From positions 88,113,846 to 88,177,845 of the forward strand of contig CM051462.1 of the NCBI GenBank assembly GCA_028095005.1: 64,000 nucleotides of DNA, given 5' to 3'. The notes beneath the pieces were generated by a model. It ran no database searches and was not told where the DNA came from. It worked only from the letters and a program-made list of their open reading frames with translations. Made by a program: the position numbers and the translations under genes. Origin of the DNA: Rhynchospora pubera (lineage: Eukaryota; Streptophyta; Magnoliopsida; Poales; Cyperaceae). This document shows, piece by piece, positions 52,535-62,439 of the stretch. The stretch's first letter is position 1. Each line of letters opens with the position of its first letter.

Positions 52535-55500
52535 TGTCACAGCCCGCAATGGGGTGGGGCAGTTTCCCGCCGCGAACACACAACTTCTGTGTACTCGCAA
52601 GGCATTTTTCTACATTCTTTAAGGTTTAGGTTTCAGCTTACCATGAATAACCATGTTGTCTCCTATGACTCATTGAGTCCTCATGGCAAGACAATTTGGC
52701 TTAACTTCACTTGACTTGATCGAGCCCGTCTCTGCAACCTGGAACCCACATCCATTGTGGAAAACATACAAAAAGTACGGAATGAGAATTTAATTCTCAG
52801 TGCGGGTTTTAGTTCCAGTACGCGGATTTAAGCTAAAATCCAAGTTCTAGAAATAATACCCGTAAATAAATAATTTATTGATTAAACATGACCGTAAAAA
52901 CATTATCTGCATTTAACATAAACAAAGCATGCATGTGTCAACTTATATAAACCAATATCAAATCTTCTTTTAAAACATGTTATCCAGTCTGAAATCAAAA
53001 TTGGATAAAATAACAAAATCTGACTATGACAGAAGTCATATACATGTCGGACTGAACACGTGGCACGAATCCCATCGCAGACAACACATGTCTGTATATG
53101 ATAGGAAACTGAGCGTGTCAGGGGATCCGGGCATGGCAGAATTGAGCATAATATAAGTCTTTCCCCTAACTTGGGTGGCAAAAGGGATCCGTCCCTTACC
53201 CAAGTAGCAAAAGGGGATTCCAAATTCACATGTCATTAACACAATTCCATAATCATAATCACTCAGGACTCCTAACCCAACCGGTTGGGTGGCAAAAGGA
53301 GACCTTCCCCTAACTTGGGTGGCAAAAGGGATCCGTCCCTTACCCAAGTGGCAAAAGAGGATTCCAAATCCGCATAGCGCTACCGAACTGGCCGAAGCCG
53401 GAACCAACCGACTCCGGAGAGTGATGCAAACATATCAAATCACACATATCAAGCACATCATATCATATCTCAGTTATTCATCACATCATTTCATTCCTTT
53501 CAGTCAGATCATTCATAAGTCGGATTTATCAATAGCAACGGCATTTCCAAATATCTGACTGTTACTTATCAAATTTCTCAAAACGGAGAACATGCATTTC
53601 AAAATGCAGTTTTATCAATAATTGGGCACTATCATTTAAAATGCTTGAATACGGTCATGCAGGCAAACGAATTTCCAATATGCATATGAATAAAAATTAT
53701 ATTTACTTTAGCAAAGCACATAACCACATAAAATAACAGACATTCAAACATAGCTTAATAGTCACTTAAACTTTAACAAAAATCCAACGTAATTCCGCAC
53801 CTGGACAGCAAGCTTAAGCGTAGCTCCTTGATATCTCATGATGGTTCGGACGCTTGACGGCCATCATACTTAGGTTCTCTCCCTTAACGGTTTGCTAGGC
53901 TTGATAATCACGTGTCAAGTGATTCTAGTTCGATTTCCTAATAAAACAAGTGACTTTCTTACTAACCGTTAAATACTTAAAGTAACCTAAATAACCTAAT
54001 TATTGACGGTTCTTGGGTTACCATACTGACGGCCTAAGTTAACCAGACTGGTTGAGATTTGGATGGTTAAGTTCAGATTATTTATTTAGAGGATTCTGTT
54101 TTAAAATATATTATTAAGTATTTTATCTTATTATTAATAATTGGTTTTGACTTTCCAGTCATTAAAAGTTTATATTTATTTTTATTATATAACTCATGAA
54201 TTATATTTTAGAATGGAAATATTCACTTATATAGTGTTTCTCCCAATATTCATTTAGTTGTGCTATATTTGATTATTTGTTTGGGATCAGAAAGTCAGTG
54301 ATTTGATTGTCATTGTATCTGTTCTTGACTCACTCGAACTATTCTCATCATCTCCCGAAAAAATAAAAATCGAATCCCACTTAATTAAAGGAATACCCAG
54401 TTATTGCTAACAGCCTTTCCTATAATTAATTTATTTAGTTATTAAGCTCACAAAATTATTAACTTAATCAAAGATTAAGTTTTATAATTATATTTTCAAA
54501 TTTCTGAAATTTCAGCCCACATTCGAAAATTTGAGCCCAGCCCAACTCTCTTTTTTTTCCTCTCTTTCGGCCCAGAAAGTCTCGGCCCAAAAAGTCTCAG
54601 CCCAACATCGAATGGACTGAGCCAGGTCAACCTGACCCAGTTGACCTGAGCCAGTCGTAACGGGTCCGCACGGATCCGTTAAGAGGGGTCAGGATCCGAC
54701 CCGCTGTCACACACATTTTTCCCAGGGGCCTCTGAATCAAAATAATTTATATTCCAGTCCTTTTTCTCACAAACAGGCCCCTAGAAATTTACAAATAGGT
54801 CCTTTTTCCTTACAAATCAGTCCCTGAGTCGACACAACGTACCAGAAAAATACCAGAGGTACCACAGTGGTACCAAAGACTGGTACCAAGCCTAAAACCC
54901 AGTCGTAAAGCTCACACAGGTCTCCTTGATGCCCAACCATTGAAATAACTCAAAATTACATTCAGTTTTACTCAATTGGGTCTATAATCAAAACACAGAT
55001 GTATCAATTCAAGGTTCAACTAAATTTCACTGCCAAATTCATTGTCTTAGGGTTCAATTCGCCTACCAGAGAGTTATTACAGCATTCGAAACAAGGCATA
55101 ACATCATGCACAAATCAGAAATTCAGATTTTGAATTTTCCCCAAATTAACATCAACAAATCGAGAAATCAAATTTAATCAAACCGATTACAAAACAAGAG
55201 ATGGGTATACCTTGGATCTCTGGCAGCTATCCTCTCTTTCCCTCTCTTCCTTCGTTCCTCTCTCTCTCCTTTCTATTCAATTGAAAACCCTAATCGCCTA
55301 GCCAACCAAGGAAACGAGATAGAGAGGAGGGTTTAAATAGTCACTGGTGCAGAGGAGAGGGAAGAGGGAAGCCAACGGCAGAGATCACCTCCCATGCTCG
55401 AATCTTACAGCCACGTCACACGGCTGTCTCATGCGGATAAGAACAAAATAGGCCAGCCAATCGGAAGAGGGAGGCTGGTGGTGCGATGGGATTGGCTGGT

Positions 55501-55976
55501 CACAGCCCATCCCTTCGTCAATTTCGAGAATTTCTCTCGTCGGAGAAGAGGAGAGAAGAGAGGGGAATCAGACGGAGCGGAAAAAGGGACGAAAAAGAGA
55601 GAAAAACAGAGATGGTGCCACGGTGAAAATTTGATTTTTATCAAATTTTTACCCCTCGGATCTTCTGTGGCCACAACTTTATAATAAAGGATGCTGCAAC
55701 TCATATGGGTTGACTAATGATTTGTTTTATTAAGTTTTTAATTGTTTTGAATATTAGATTTGAATTTCAATCAGCTCTGATTTTGCTAGAATCATTTAGA
55801 TTATTTTTAAATACTACACAAATTAAAAGATTTCGATTTCGAATAAGTTTCTCCATAGTTATTCATTTAATCGTTTTAAGTTTGTTAGTTATAAAATTTT
55901 ATTTACCTCAGTATTACTTTTAAAATTTACCTAACTAATTCGATTGTACTGCGTTTGAAAAATCTAGGTTGTTACA
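52535..55976 (-). mobile_element. Long LTR of a Gypsy-type retrotransposon (3442 bp), apparently solo
   Basis: On the minus strand it starts TGTAACAACCTAGATTTTTC and ends GGGCTGTGACA. A 5-bp duplication ATGAC flanks it (52530-52534, 55977-55981). A TATA-like TATTTAAACC (about 55335) precedes CT-rich leader sequence on the minus strand. No gag-pol frame inside, so it is a solo LTR or a large non-coding derivative. Short frames within it (for example 53036-53407 and 55394-55684) are not genes. Confidence 0.82.
53155..53370. repeat. Duplicated 65-bp segment with internal inverted repeat
   Basis: CTTCCCCTAACTTGGGTGGC and GGGATCCGTCCCTTACCCAA occur at 53160-53226 and 53303-53369. Each copy can pair ACTTGGGT with ACCCAAGT. 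It lies in the Gypsy-type LTR. Confidence 0.85.
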
Positions 55977-55981
55977 ATGAC

Positions 55982-56075
55982 ACAAAATATTAGACTACTA
56001 AAAGACGACATGTCCTGAAGATAAGTGTAGTCGAGATACGTATGTTGCGATGGATTTGCAGACACATGATTTGAC
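55982..56075 (+). mobile_element. LINE fragment P, right part
   Basis: Continues the fragment cut at 52529: the plus strand encodes ISVVEIRMLRWICRHM then a stop, the typical C-terminal region of plant L1 reverse transcriptases (consensus VAEMRMLRWMCGHTR). Confidence 0.75.
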
Positions 56076-57542
56076 GTTGAGAGAAAGAGAAAGATAGAGA
56101 AGAGATAGTTACAGATATTTAAATAGATTTGAAAATCATAAATTTTAGAAAGGTACAAGTTGGAATTTAATTCCTTGTTTGATTGAAGCGGCCTGGTGCA
56201 AGGTTCGTCGTGGGAAGTGGGAAGTGGACATTTTAGTCCAAAATTTGTATAACTCGTTATTTTTAAAAATATATATCGTTAAAAAATATAAAATAATTAA
56301 AAAGAGTTTATACCTATGAATGAGATGATATATTTAATTTTGACGTTTCGAGAGGTTATTTTTAATTGGAGATGATTTGAGAGGATTATGTCTATTTTTT
56401 TTCTTAAAATGGCATCAATCAACTAATTAAGAGCAATCTCCCATCGATGTAAAATCAATCTTACAGTTTTTGCTAATATTCAAGCAGGAGGGGCTAACGT
56501 TCATGATTCCGTTGGCTATATATTGTTGTTAAGCGAGGGTACCGCACATTTTGTTGATGGTGAGTCATAGTTTCCTAATAATGTGACGACAAGTCCCCTT
56601 GTGAGAACCTCTTCCAATCAAAAGACTAGCTAACGTATATAACATGGAAGGTAATTAATACCCATTAAGAAAATATTTAAGAAATTTAATCTATTAACTA
56701 TAAAATGGAAATAATAAATTGAAATTTTGAAAACTAAAGCGATCTATCAGCGATGGCAAGTCAATTTATTCAAAATGCATTACGCAACAGACCGTCCCAT
56801 TTAAGAATCTCAATTTCTGTCACTTGTAATTGTCAGTTGTCAATGTTATTTTAATTTGTTTTTCAGTGATGTTATAATTATTATTATCATCATTAATTAC
56901 TTTTTTTTTCATATTTCAAAATAGAGTTATCAAATATTTTACGCAAAGATTAACCAATTATTAATAATTTGGAAAACACATGGTAAATGGGCTATATAGT
57001 AATTAGTTAACTCAACTATAAGTTGACCCGGGTGAACCGGCTCGTACTACTATCACGAAAATAGCTGTGATTGTTAGCGTTATGTTTAATTAAATGATAC
57101 ATATTGCTATGCCGCTAATTAATTCGTTTATCAAACAATACACAAATCATTAGCGTTCATTGTTTCGTTTAATTTAAACAGCATAACGATTTAATGTTTG
57201 AGCTCATCACCCGAGCGAGATATCTCAGATTAGAGACAGAGAGAGGACAGATCTTAGATGGATTGAGCAAGGCAGAGAGACGGAGGGGGGGGGGGGGGTA
57301 GACAGACTAGAGGTGTCAGCTATGCTTAGAGTTTCGAGAGAGGAGAAAAAAGGGAAAGTACAGCACTCAAGCAGTGCGAGGAAATTAAAAAGGGTCTAGG
57401 AGAAAAAGGACTCAGAAGTAATTGACTCCCATCAAATCCTATGCCTCTTCTCTATTATTATACCATTCTACATTAGTAAAATAATATACGAGAAAACGAA
57501 ATGACGAAAACAAAACACTATATTTCGTTTACCGTTCTGTTT
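56076..57542. other. No gene seen; G-run at 57284-57298
   Basis: AT-rich sequence, with a GA-rich stretch around 57225-57370 that includes a run of about 15 G. No reading frame is supported. Confidence 0.55.
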
Positions 57543-57550
57543 ATGAGTCT

Positions 57551-58118
57551 CAAAGGTTTAAATAGCGGATAGCGGGTTGGTAGCGGACAACCTCTTATCA
57601 TAGCGGATAGCGGGTAGCGGTCATTTAGCGGCCGCTACGGAATCATAATGGACATGTACAAATGTATTTATTTTATTACATCATATACATATTTTTAATT
57701 AAAAATTACATGTCATATTAAATTATATGCATATTATAGTAGTTAAATTTAACACCTACACTTTACAATCCATTATTACAATAAACAAATCTCATTATAC
57801 TTAATATTGGATCAAGTCTGTCGGAGTTTATATGTCAAAAATATGTTCATAATACTGATTCTATACTAGCACGTAATGAATTGTGTGGCTATATTTCTCT
57901 AAAATACCATTATAATGCATCTATATTTTACTAATTTTTACTATTATAGTCACCATAATAATTAAAAGACAGAAAATAAATACAGTTTTAACTAATATTA
58001 CTATATACCAATAAACACCGCTATGGCGGCATTTTTAGTTTCGCACCATAGCGGTCTACCACGTCGTACCGCTATAACGGAGCTATTACGGTTCATAGCG
58101 CCGCTCTTTAAATCACTG
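57551..58118. mobile_element. Non-autonomous hAT element, family 4 (568 bp)
   Basis: Perfect 8-bp duplication ATGAGTCT (57543-57550, 58119-58126). Ends CAAAGGTTTAAATAGCGG and, inverted, CAGTGATTTAAAGAGCGG. Subterminal AGCGGATAGCGGGT-type repeats on the left, with CGCTATGGCGGC-type on the right. No coding sequence. Confidence 0.92.
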
Positions 58119-58126
58119 ATGAGTCT

Positions 58127-58670
58127 GATATACCGGCTTATTTCGCTTGCCGTTTAGTTTCATTAACAAAATAAATTTCGCTCTCCTTAACGTTTCCGTT
58201 AACCACTAACGTTGCGGCATAACGTGAACTTTTGTTCCGTTAACAACTCTACTCGTAAGGCCTTACATATATCAATATATATGTCACCCAAAAGTTCAGA
58301 CTTCCATTACGGAGCTTTCCTTTAATTTTCTATATATCTCGGTAAGGTGTGCTTGTGTGATCGAAGCGCTCCACTTTAACCAAGGTTTGACGTTTAATTA
58401 TGATTTTCTTTCTTTTTTTCGATCTTTTGTCTCTAATTTTCTTCCTATTTGCTTCCTGTAATCTCTTATGACGTAAATAATTTTCTTATCAATGAATTTG
58501 CAGGTGTGACAACCGCCACCCAACCCTGAAAAAAAAAAATCTTTTTCTTTTAGATTTAATTAAGTTGCAGAATTAATGGATATGTATCCCAACTATTTTG
58601 TTCAGTCGACTATCAAGTATCAACTTTATTGTAACTAACGGTAGCTAATGAATAAAATTAGTATTCGCTT
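58127..58670 (+). other. Possible 5' leader region; no gene proven
   Basis: Contains a transcript-leader-like stretch at 58290-58390 and an acceptor-like AATGAATTTGCAG at about 58504. It could be the untranslated first exon of the cyclase gene at 60495, but LINE sequence lies between. Confidence 0.25.
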
Positions 58671-58674
58671 TCAA

Positions 58675-59400
58675 AATATCATTGCTATTAAATAACATAG
58701 AATTTTTTATGAAACCTTAGAAACAATGAATATGTAATGAAATCATATAATTTTTCTGGGGTGAAAGACACCTTTCCATATTTGGAGTCGATGCTACAAA
58801 GCGATGACGAGATATATGAAAATGTTAGTCATAAGATATAAGAGAAGGGTGGGTAAAATTGCGACAAATATCAAGTGTCTTATGCGATAAAAGACATGTT
58901 TTATTGGACAGCGATTAGACCTGCGATGTTGTATGGCGCAAAATGTTGAACTACTAAAAGACAACATGTCCTGAAGATTAGTGTAGCAGAGATACGTATG
59001 TTGCGATGGATTTGCGGACACACAAAGAGAGACCAGATTAAAAATAATTACATATGGGATATGGTTTGGGTTGCACCGATAGAGGAGAAGTTGACCCAAT
59101 ATCGTTTGAGATGGTTTGAACATATTCAACGTTGACCTTCCGAGGTATCGATGCGTAGCAAAATTCTCAACCTTTTCGAAAACAAACGAAGAGGCAGAGG
59201 GAGACCAAGATTGACATGGGAAGAAGCCATATAAAGAGACCTTAAAGAATGAAATGTCTCCAAGGAGTTGGTGATCGATGTGTATCCAAAGAGTTGGTGA
59301 TCGATAGAGCGCATGAAAGTTAGCAATTCACGTGCCCAAGTCATAACATAGGAATTTAGAGGTACGAGTGATGCCATAGGTTTGTAGGCCACATTGTTTG
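58675..59400 (+). mobile_element. LINE fragment Q (reverse transcriptase C-terminal part)
   Basis: The plus strand shows, with stops, EIRMLRWICGHTKRDQIKNN, VAPIEEKLTQYRLRWFEHIQ and GRGRPRLTWEEAI, the usual C-terminal string of plant L1-type elements. The TAG and TAA interruptions make it dead. Its left part matches fragment P at 52255. Confidence 0.88.
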
Positions 59401-59416
59401 ATTAGGTGTAGGTTTC

Positions 59417-59494
<78 letters not shown>
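59417..59494 (+). repeat. (ATT)n microsatellite
   Basis: About 26 ATT triplets, in the 3' region of the LINE fragment. Confidence 0.95.
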
Positions 59495-59495
<1 letters not shown>

Positions 59496-59700
59496 GTCTT
59501 TTTTTTCGAAGGCTTGTTAGCCAGTGGCCAACAGCACGTGTATTATTATTGTCATTATTGCTATGATTGTTATCATTATTATTAGTATCTATTTTTATAT
59601 ATTATTTTGCTTTAGATGATTTCTTTTGTTAGATTTCTTTTTTTTTAGCTTATCCCAATTTATTTGAGACAAAACGGTTAGTAGTTGTTGTAATGAAATT
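59495..59700 (+). mobile_element. LINE 3' end
   Basis: AGCTTATCCCAATTTATTTG and AGTAGTTGTTGTAATG match the common 3' end of plant L1 elements (CCCAACTTGTTTGGGA ... TTGTTGTTG). It closes fragment Q. Confidence 0.6.
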
Positions 59701-60494
59701 ATATAAATTTTTTGGCAGGTGTGGTTCTAATTCTTATCCCTCGCATTCTCCAATAGCAGGCCCTATAAATGCATACAATTCAAGGATTGTTAAGTAATAA
59801 ATTTGAATAATTTATTTGATAATTAATTATATTTACCGACCGAATCAACGGTCAGTTGGGAAGATAAGAAGTGAGAAGCTAAGATTAATTAGAACATTAA
59901 TAAAGTGGCTAATGATGATGACTTGAACAACATTCTATGAACTAGAACATAAGATGAATTAAGTTCTATAATTACTTAAAAAAATTGTTATTATTAACAG
60001 ACCTTTTATCTTGCATTAATTAATTCAAGCTGGTGTAACACTCCAGCTGTCATGGCTGTACCATCGCAGCAAACTCACACCGATACCAATTCCTCTTCCT
60101 CTTGAAATATACATGAACCGTGCGCAGTGAATAATTTTGATACTAATCTTCTTCTAAATCTAATTAGAGATCTTCCATGTTTTCTGGTCCTGTCTGGTTG
60201 AAGGCTTGAAGCACACCTTATACTCAAAACCATACTCCATAAACTATTAATGGTAACAATATATAGCATAGCATTTTCTTGGAGTACCTCTTTGTTCTTT
60301 GTGATTATTTAACTATATGGAGGTAATTTTCTCCAAAAACTATTGTAAGATATTTTATTGAACTTGACAAAAGTTTTTGAGCATTTTTAGTTTTTTACAT
60401 CATTTGATAATTTGAAACAATAGTGTACTTGATCGTGTCCATGCGAGATTTGTGCATTGAGAAACACAGACCTTTTGTGCAGAACGGGAAGAAG
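59701..60494 (+). other. 5' flank of the cyclase gene
   Basis: Noncoding. An acceptor-like TTTTTTGGCAG precedes 59719, possibly a leader intron. No TATA box can be placed with confidence. Confidence 0.4.
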
Positions 60495-60689
60495 ATGTGG
60501 AAGCTTATAATTGCAGAAGGTGGACCACTTGTGAAAACTTGCAACACACATATTGGAAGAGAAACATGGGAGTTTGATGAGACGCTCAGAGCGAGTGAAG
60601 GTCTAGCTGCTGTAGAAAGGGCTCGAGAAGAATTTTACCAAAATCGGCACCAGAGGCCGGAAAGCTCAGATCTACTTGCAAGGATGCAG
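60495..60689 (+). CDS. Oxidosqualene cyclase, exon 1
   Basis: Oxidosqualene cyclases fold 2,3-oxidosqualene into sterol or triterpene skeletons at the ER. The 65 codons start MWKLIIAEGG, the family's standard start, and include THIGRETWEFDE and SSDLLARMQ (family pattern NNHVGRQ.WEFD ... SADLLMR.Q). I chose the ATG at 60495 because MWKL is the conserved N-terminus; an in-frame extension upstream looks noncoding. The donor CAG/GTTCAA is at 60690. Exon lengths and boundaries follow the usual plant gene structure. The product (beta-amyrin, lupeol, cycloartenol or other) cannot be told from these exons. Confidence 0.93.
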
Positions 60690-61061
60690 GTTCAATTTGT
60701 GTGCCAATGAACTTGATATTCTTATCCTAGTCTAATCTATTTATTGTTTTTTAATTTGATAGTAATCAGGGCTTACAATAGAAGAGTTTGATTTTTCTGT
60801 CACAAAAGGTTGGTCATTGTTGCTGTGGTCTGTGGATATTTCTTTCATATATTGTTTAATTACACGTCATGAACTTATGATTTATTCGGTACTCTAGATT
60901 AGAAATTTCAGAAGAATAGTGAAGTAAGTTCACATATATGTTCTGGAGTATAGTCACAGAGCTCAAGTGGGACTAAAATTGAGTGAATGATTTTTGTTGT
61001 ATCCTATATATTAGTAACTATTTTATTTCTCTTCTAAAATGCTGATTTGTTTTACTTGCAG

Positions 61062-61232
61062 CTAGCTAAAGAGAACAACTTTGATTATTTCAAAAAAGCA
61101 AGAAATGAAAATACTGAAAAATCAGTATCAGAAGCTGTGCAGAGAGCAGTTGATTACTTTTCAGCAATTCAGGCAAAGGATGGGCATTGGCCTGGGGATC
61201 TTCCTGGACCACTATTTCTCACACCTGTTATG
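61062..61232 (+). CDS. Oxidosqualene cyclase, exon 2
   Basis: After acceptor TTTTACTTGCAG, 57 codons: LAKENNFDYFKKARNENTEK, then AVQRAVDYFSAIQAKDGHWP and GDLPGPLFLTPVM. AIQA.DGHWP.D..GP.F is the highly conserved N-terminal block of plant cyclases. Donor ATG/GTACTT at 61233. No stop or frameshift. It joins exon 1 in phase 0. Confidence 0.95.
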
Positions 61233-61445
61233 GTACTTAATACTTTCTTGAAAAAAAAAAATTATTCACCACCTTATTTCATTGCTCTTTATTTTAGTTC
61301 AATATTCATCTCTGTAAATGGATAGCATAAAATTATTATTTCAAAAATAATTGTGCCTTCAATTTTTGTTGTCTTAGCATTGTGTAGATTAATATTGTTA
61401 TTCCTTGCACAATGACAATGACAAAATAAAATTAATATTTTCCAA

Positions 61446-61611
61446 GGCTCCGTTTGGATAGGTGTGGGAAGAAAGGAAGAAGGGAAGAAATGGGAAGAAG
61501 TATTGGGAAGTGTGTAACTTTGTGAAGAGTTTGGATTGTTTATAATTTTTTTTCTTCTTTTTTCCTTCTTCTTCTTCTTCTTCTTCTTTCTTCATATATC
61601 CAAACGCACCC
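61446..61611. mobile_element. MITE, GGCTCCGTTTGGAT family, copy 3 (166 bp), in cyclase intron 2
   Basis: The 3-bp duplication is CAA (61443-61445, 61612-61614). Left end GGCTCCGTTTGGATAGGTG; right end, inverted, GGGTGCGTTTGGATATATG. It carries the family core AGTGTGTAACTTTGTGAAGA. It should be removed by splicing. Confidence 0.88.
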
Positions 61612-61812
61612 CAAATTATGTAATCGATGACAAGGTCTAGGCAAGGAAGCACCAGAGCAATTGCTTTTAAAATACAATAGATTAAGCGATTAGGATTTTA
61701 TTTGGGATCCATGCGAACTTATTTTGTATAATTATTTTCCGTTCTTTCGGTGAGATACTACATACTAGTAGAAATTTTTCATTCTTGTGATAGATTTATA
61801 TTGTTGATGTAG

Positions 61813-61899
61813 GTAATTGTTCTGTACGTCACCGAATCTCTGGATGTCTTATCTGCTGTGTGTCAGACAGAATTATGTCGCTACATGTATAACCTTCAA
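61813..61899 (+). CDS. Oxidosqualene cyclase, exon 3
   Basis: After acceptor TTGTTGATGTAG, 29 codons: VIVLYVTESLDVLSAVCQTE and LCRYMYNLQ (family pattern ...H..EM.RYIYNHQ). Donor CAA/GTAAGG. Phase 0 on both sides. Intron 3 is entered by a Copia element 10 bp later, so the remaining exons (about 85 percent of a roughly 760-residue protein, including the DCTAE active-site motif) lie beyond the window if present. Confidence 0.92.
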
Positions 61900-61909
61900 G
61901 TAAGGCTAC

Positions 61910-62203
61910 TGTCAAATCCAGAGTTCGCTCTGTTGGGTCCCTCCTCATTGTAGCCTATGTTTCTCTTTCTTTTATACCCTTGTAATAATTTAATTTTATA
62001 GGGTTGATTGTGTAAATTACCTTTGGTTTAATAAAAACAAAGAATGAGAAAATTGGGGCTGGCTTTTGCTCCCCACCAAAAACATTTTCTTCTCTGTCCG
62101 TGCGTGAGTCCCCTCTGTGCATAACTGAAATCCACTCCCTCTCTCTCTCTTTAATCTCTCTGTACCGATCGGTACCTCTTCCTCTCCTCTTCTAAACTCA
62201 ACA
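61910..62203 (+). mobile_element. Copia 5' LTR (about 294 bp)
   Basis: Starts TGTCAAATCC within cyclase intron 3 and ends near AACTCAACA just before the primer-binding site. The expected 5-bp duplication would be GCTAC (61905-61909) if the start is right; the other end is outside the window. Confidence 0.75.
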
Positions 62204-62205
62204 AC

Positions 62206-62217
62206 TGGTATCAGAGC
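62206..62217 (+). other. Primer-binding site (initiator tRNA-Met)
   Basis: TGGTATCAGAGC, the standard sequence complementary to the 3' end of plant initiator tRNA-Met used by Copia elements, 2-3 nt after the LTR. Confidence 0.95.
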
Positions 62218-62439
62218 GCAAGGTTTGTCGCCGCTAAGTCGCTGTTGCGGAAACCCTAGCCGTCGAGTCACCGCCGTCAAACCCTAGCCGCTGCCGAGCC
62301 GCAGCCGTTGATCACCTCAGTTTCCGACATCGATCGGGTTGTTGCCGTCGAGTCGCGAGTGGCCGTTACTCCGCCGTATTGAGGTGAGGTTCTCTTTGAC
62401 CGGTGTATTGCATTTGGGATTTAGGGTTTGTGTCTAAAA
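62218..62439 (+). other. Copia leader before gag
   Basis: GC-richer untranslated leader with repeated GCCGCTG / CCGTCGAGTC motifs. No gene. Confidence 0.7.

Noticed and set aside
53036..53558. Frames of 89-123 codons at 52903-53558
   Set aside because: They lie inside the Gypsy-type LTR and run through its duplicated noncoding segment; no retroelement or host domain.
55394..55704. 96- and 91-codon frames on opposite strands
   Set aside because: Also within the LTR; composition-driven.
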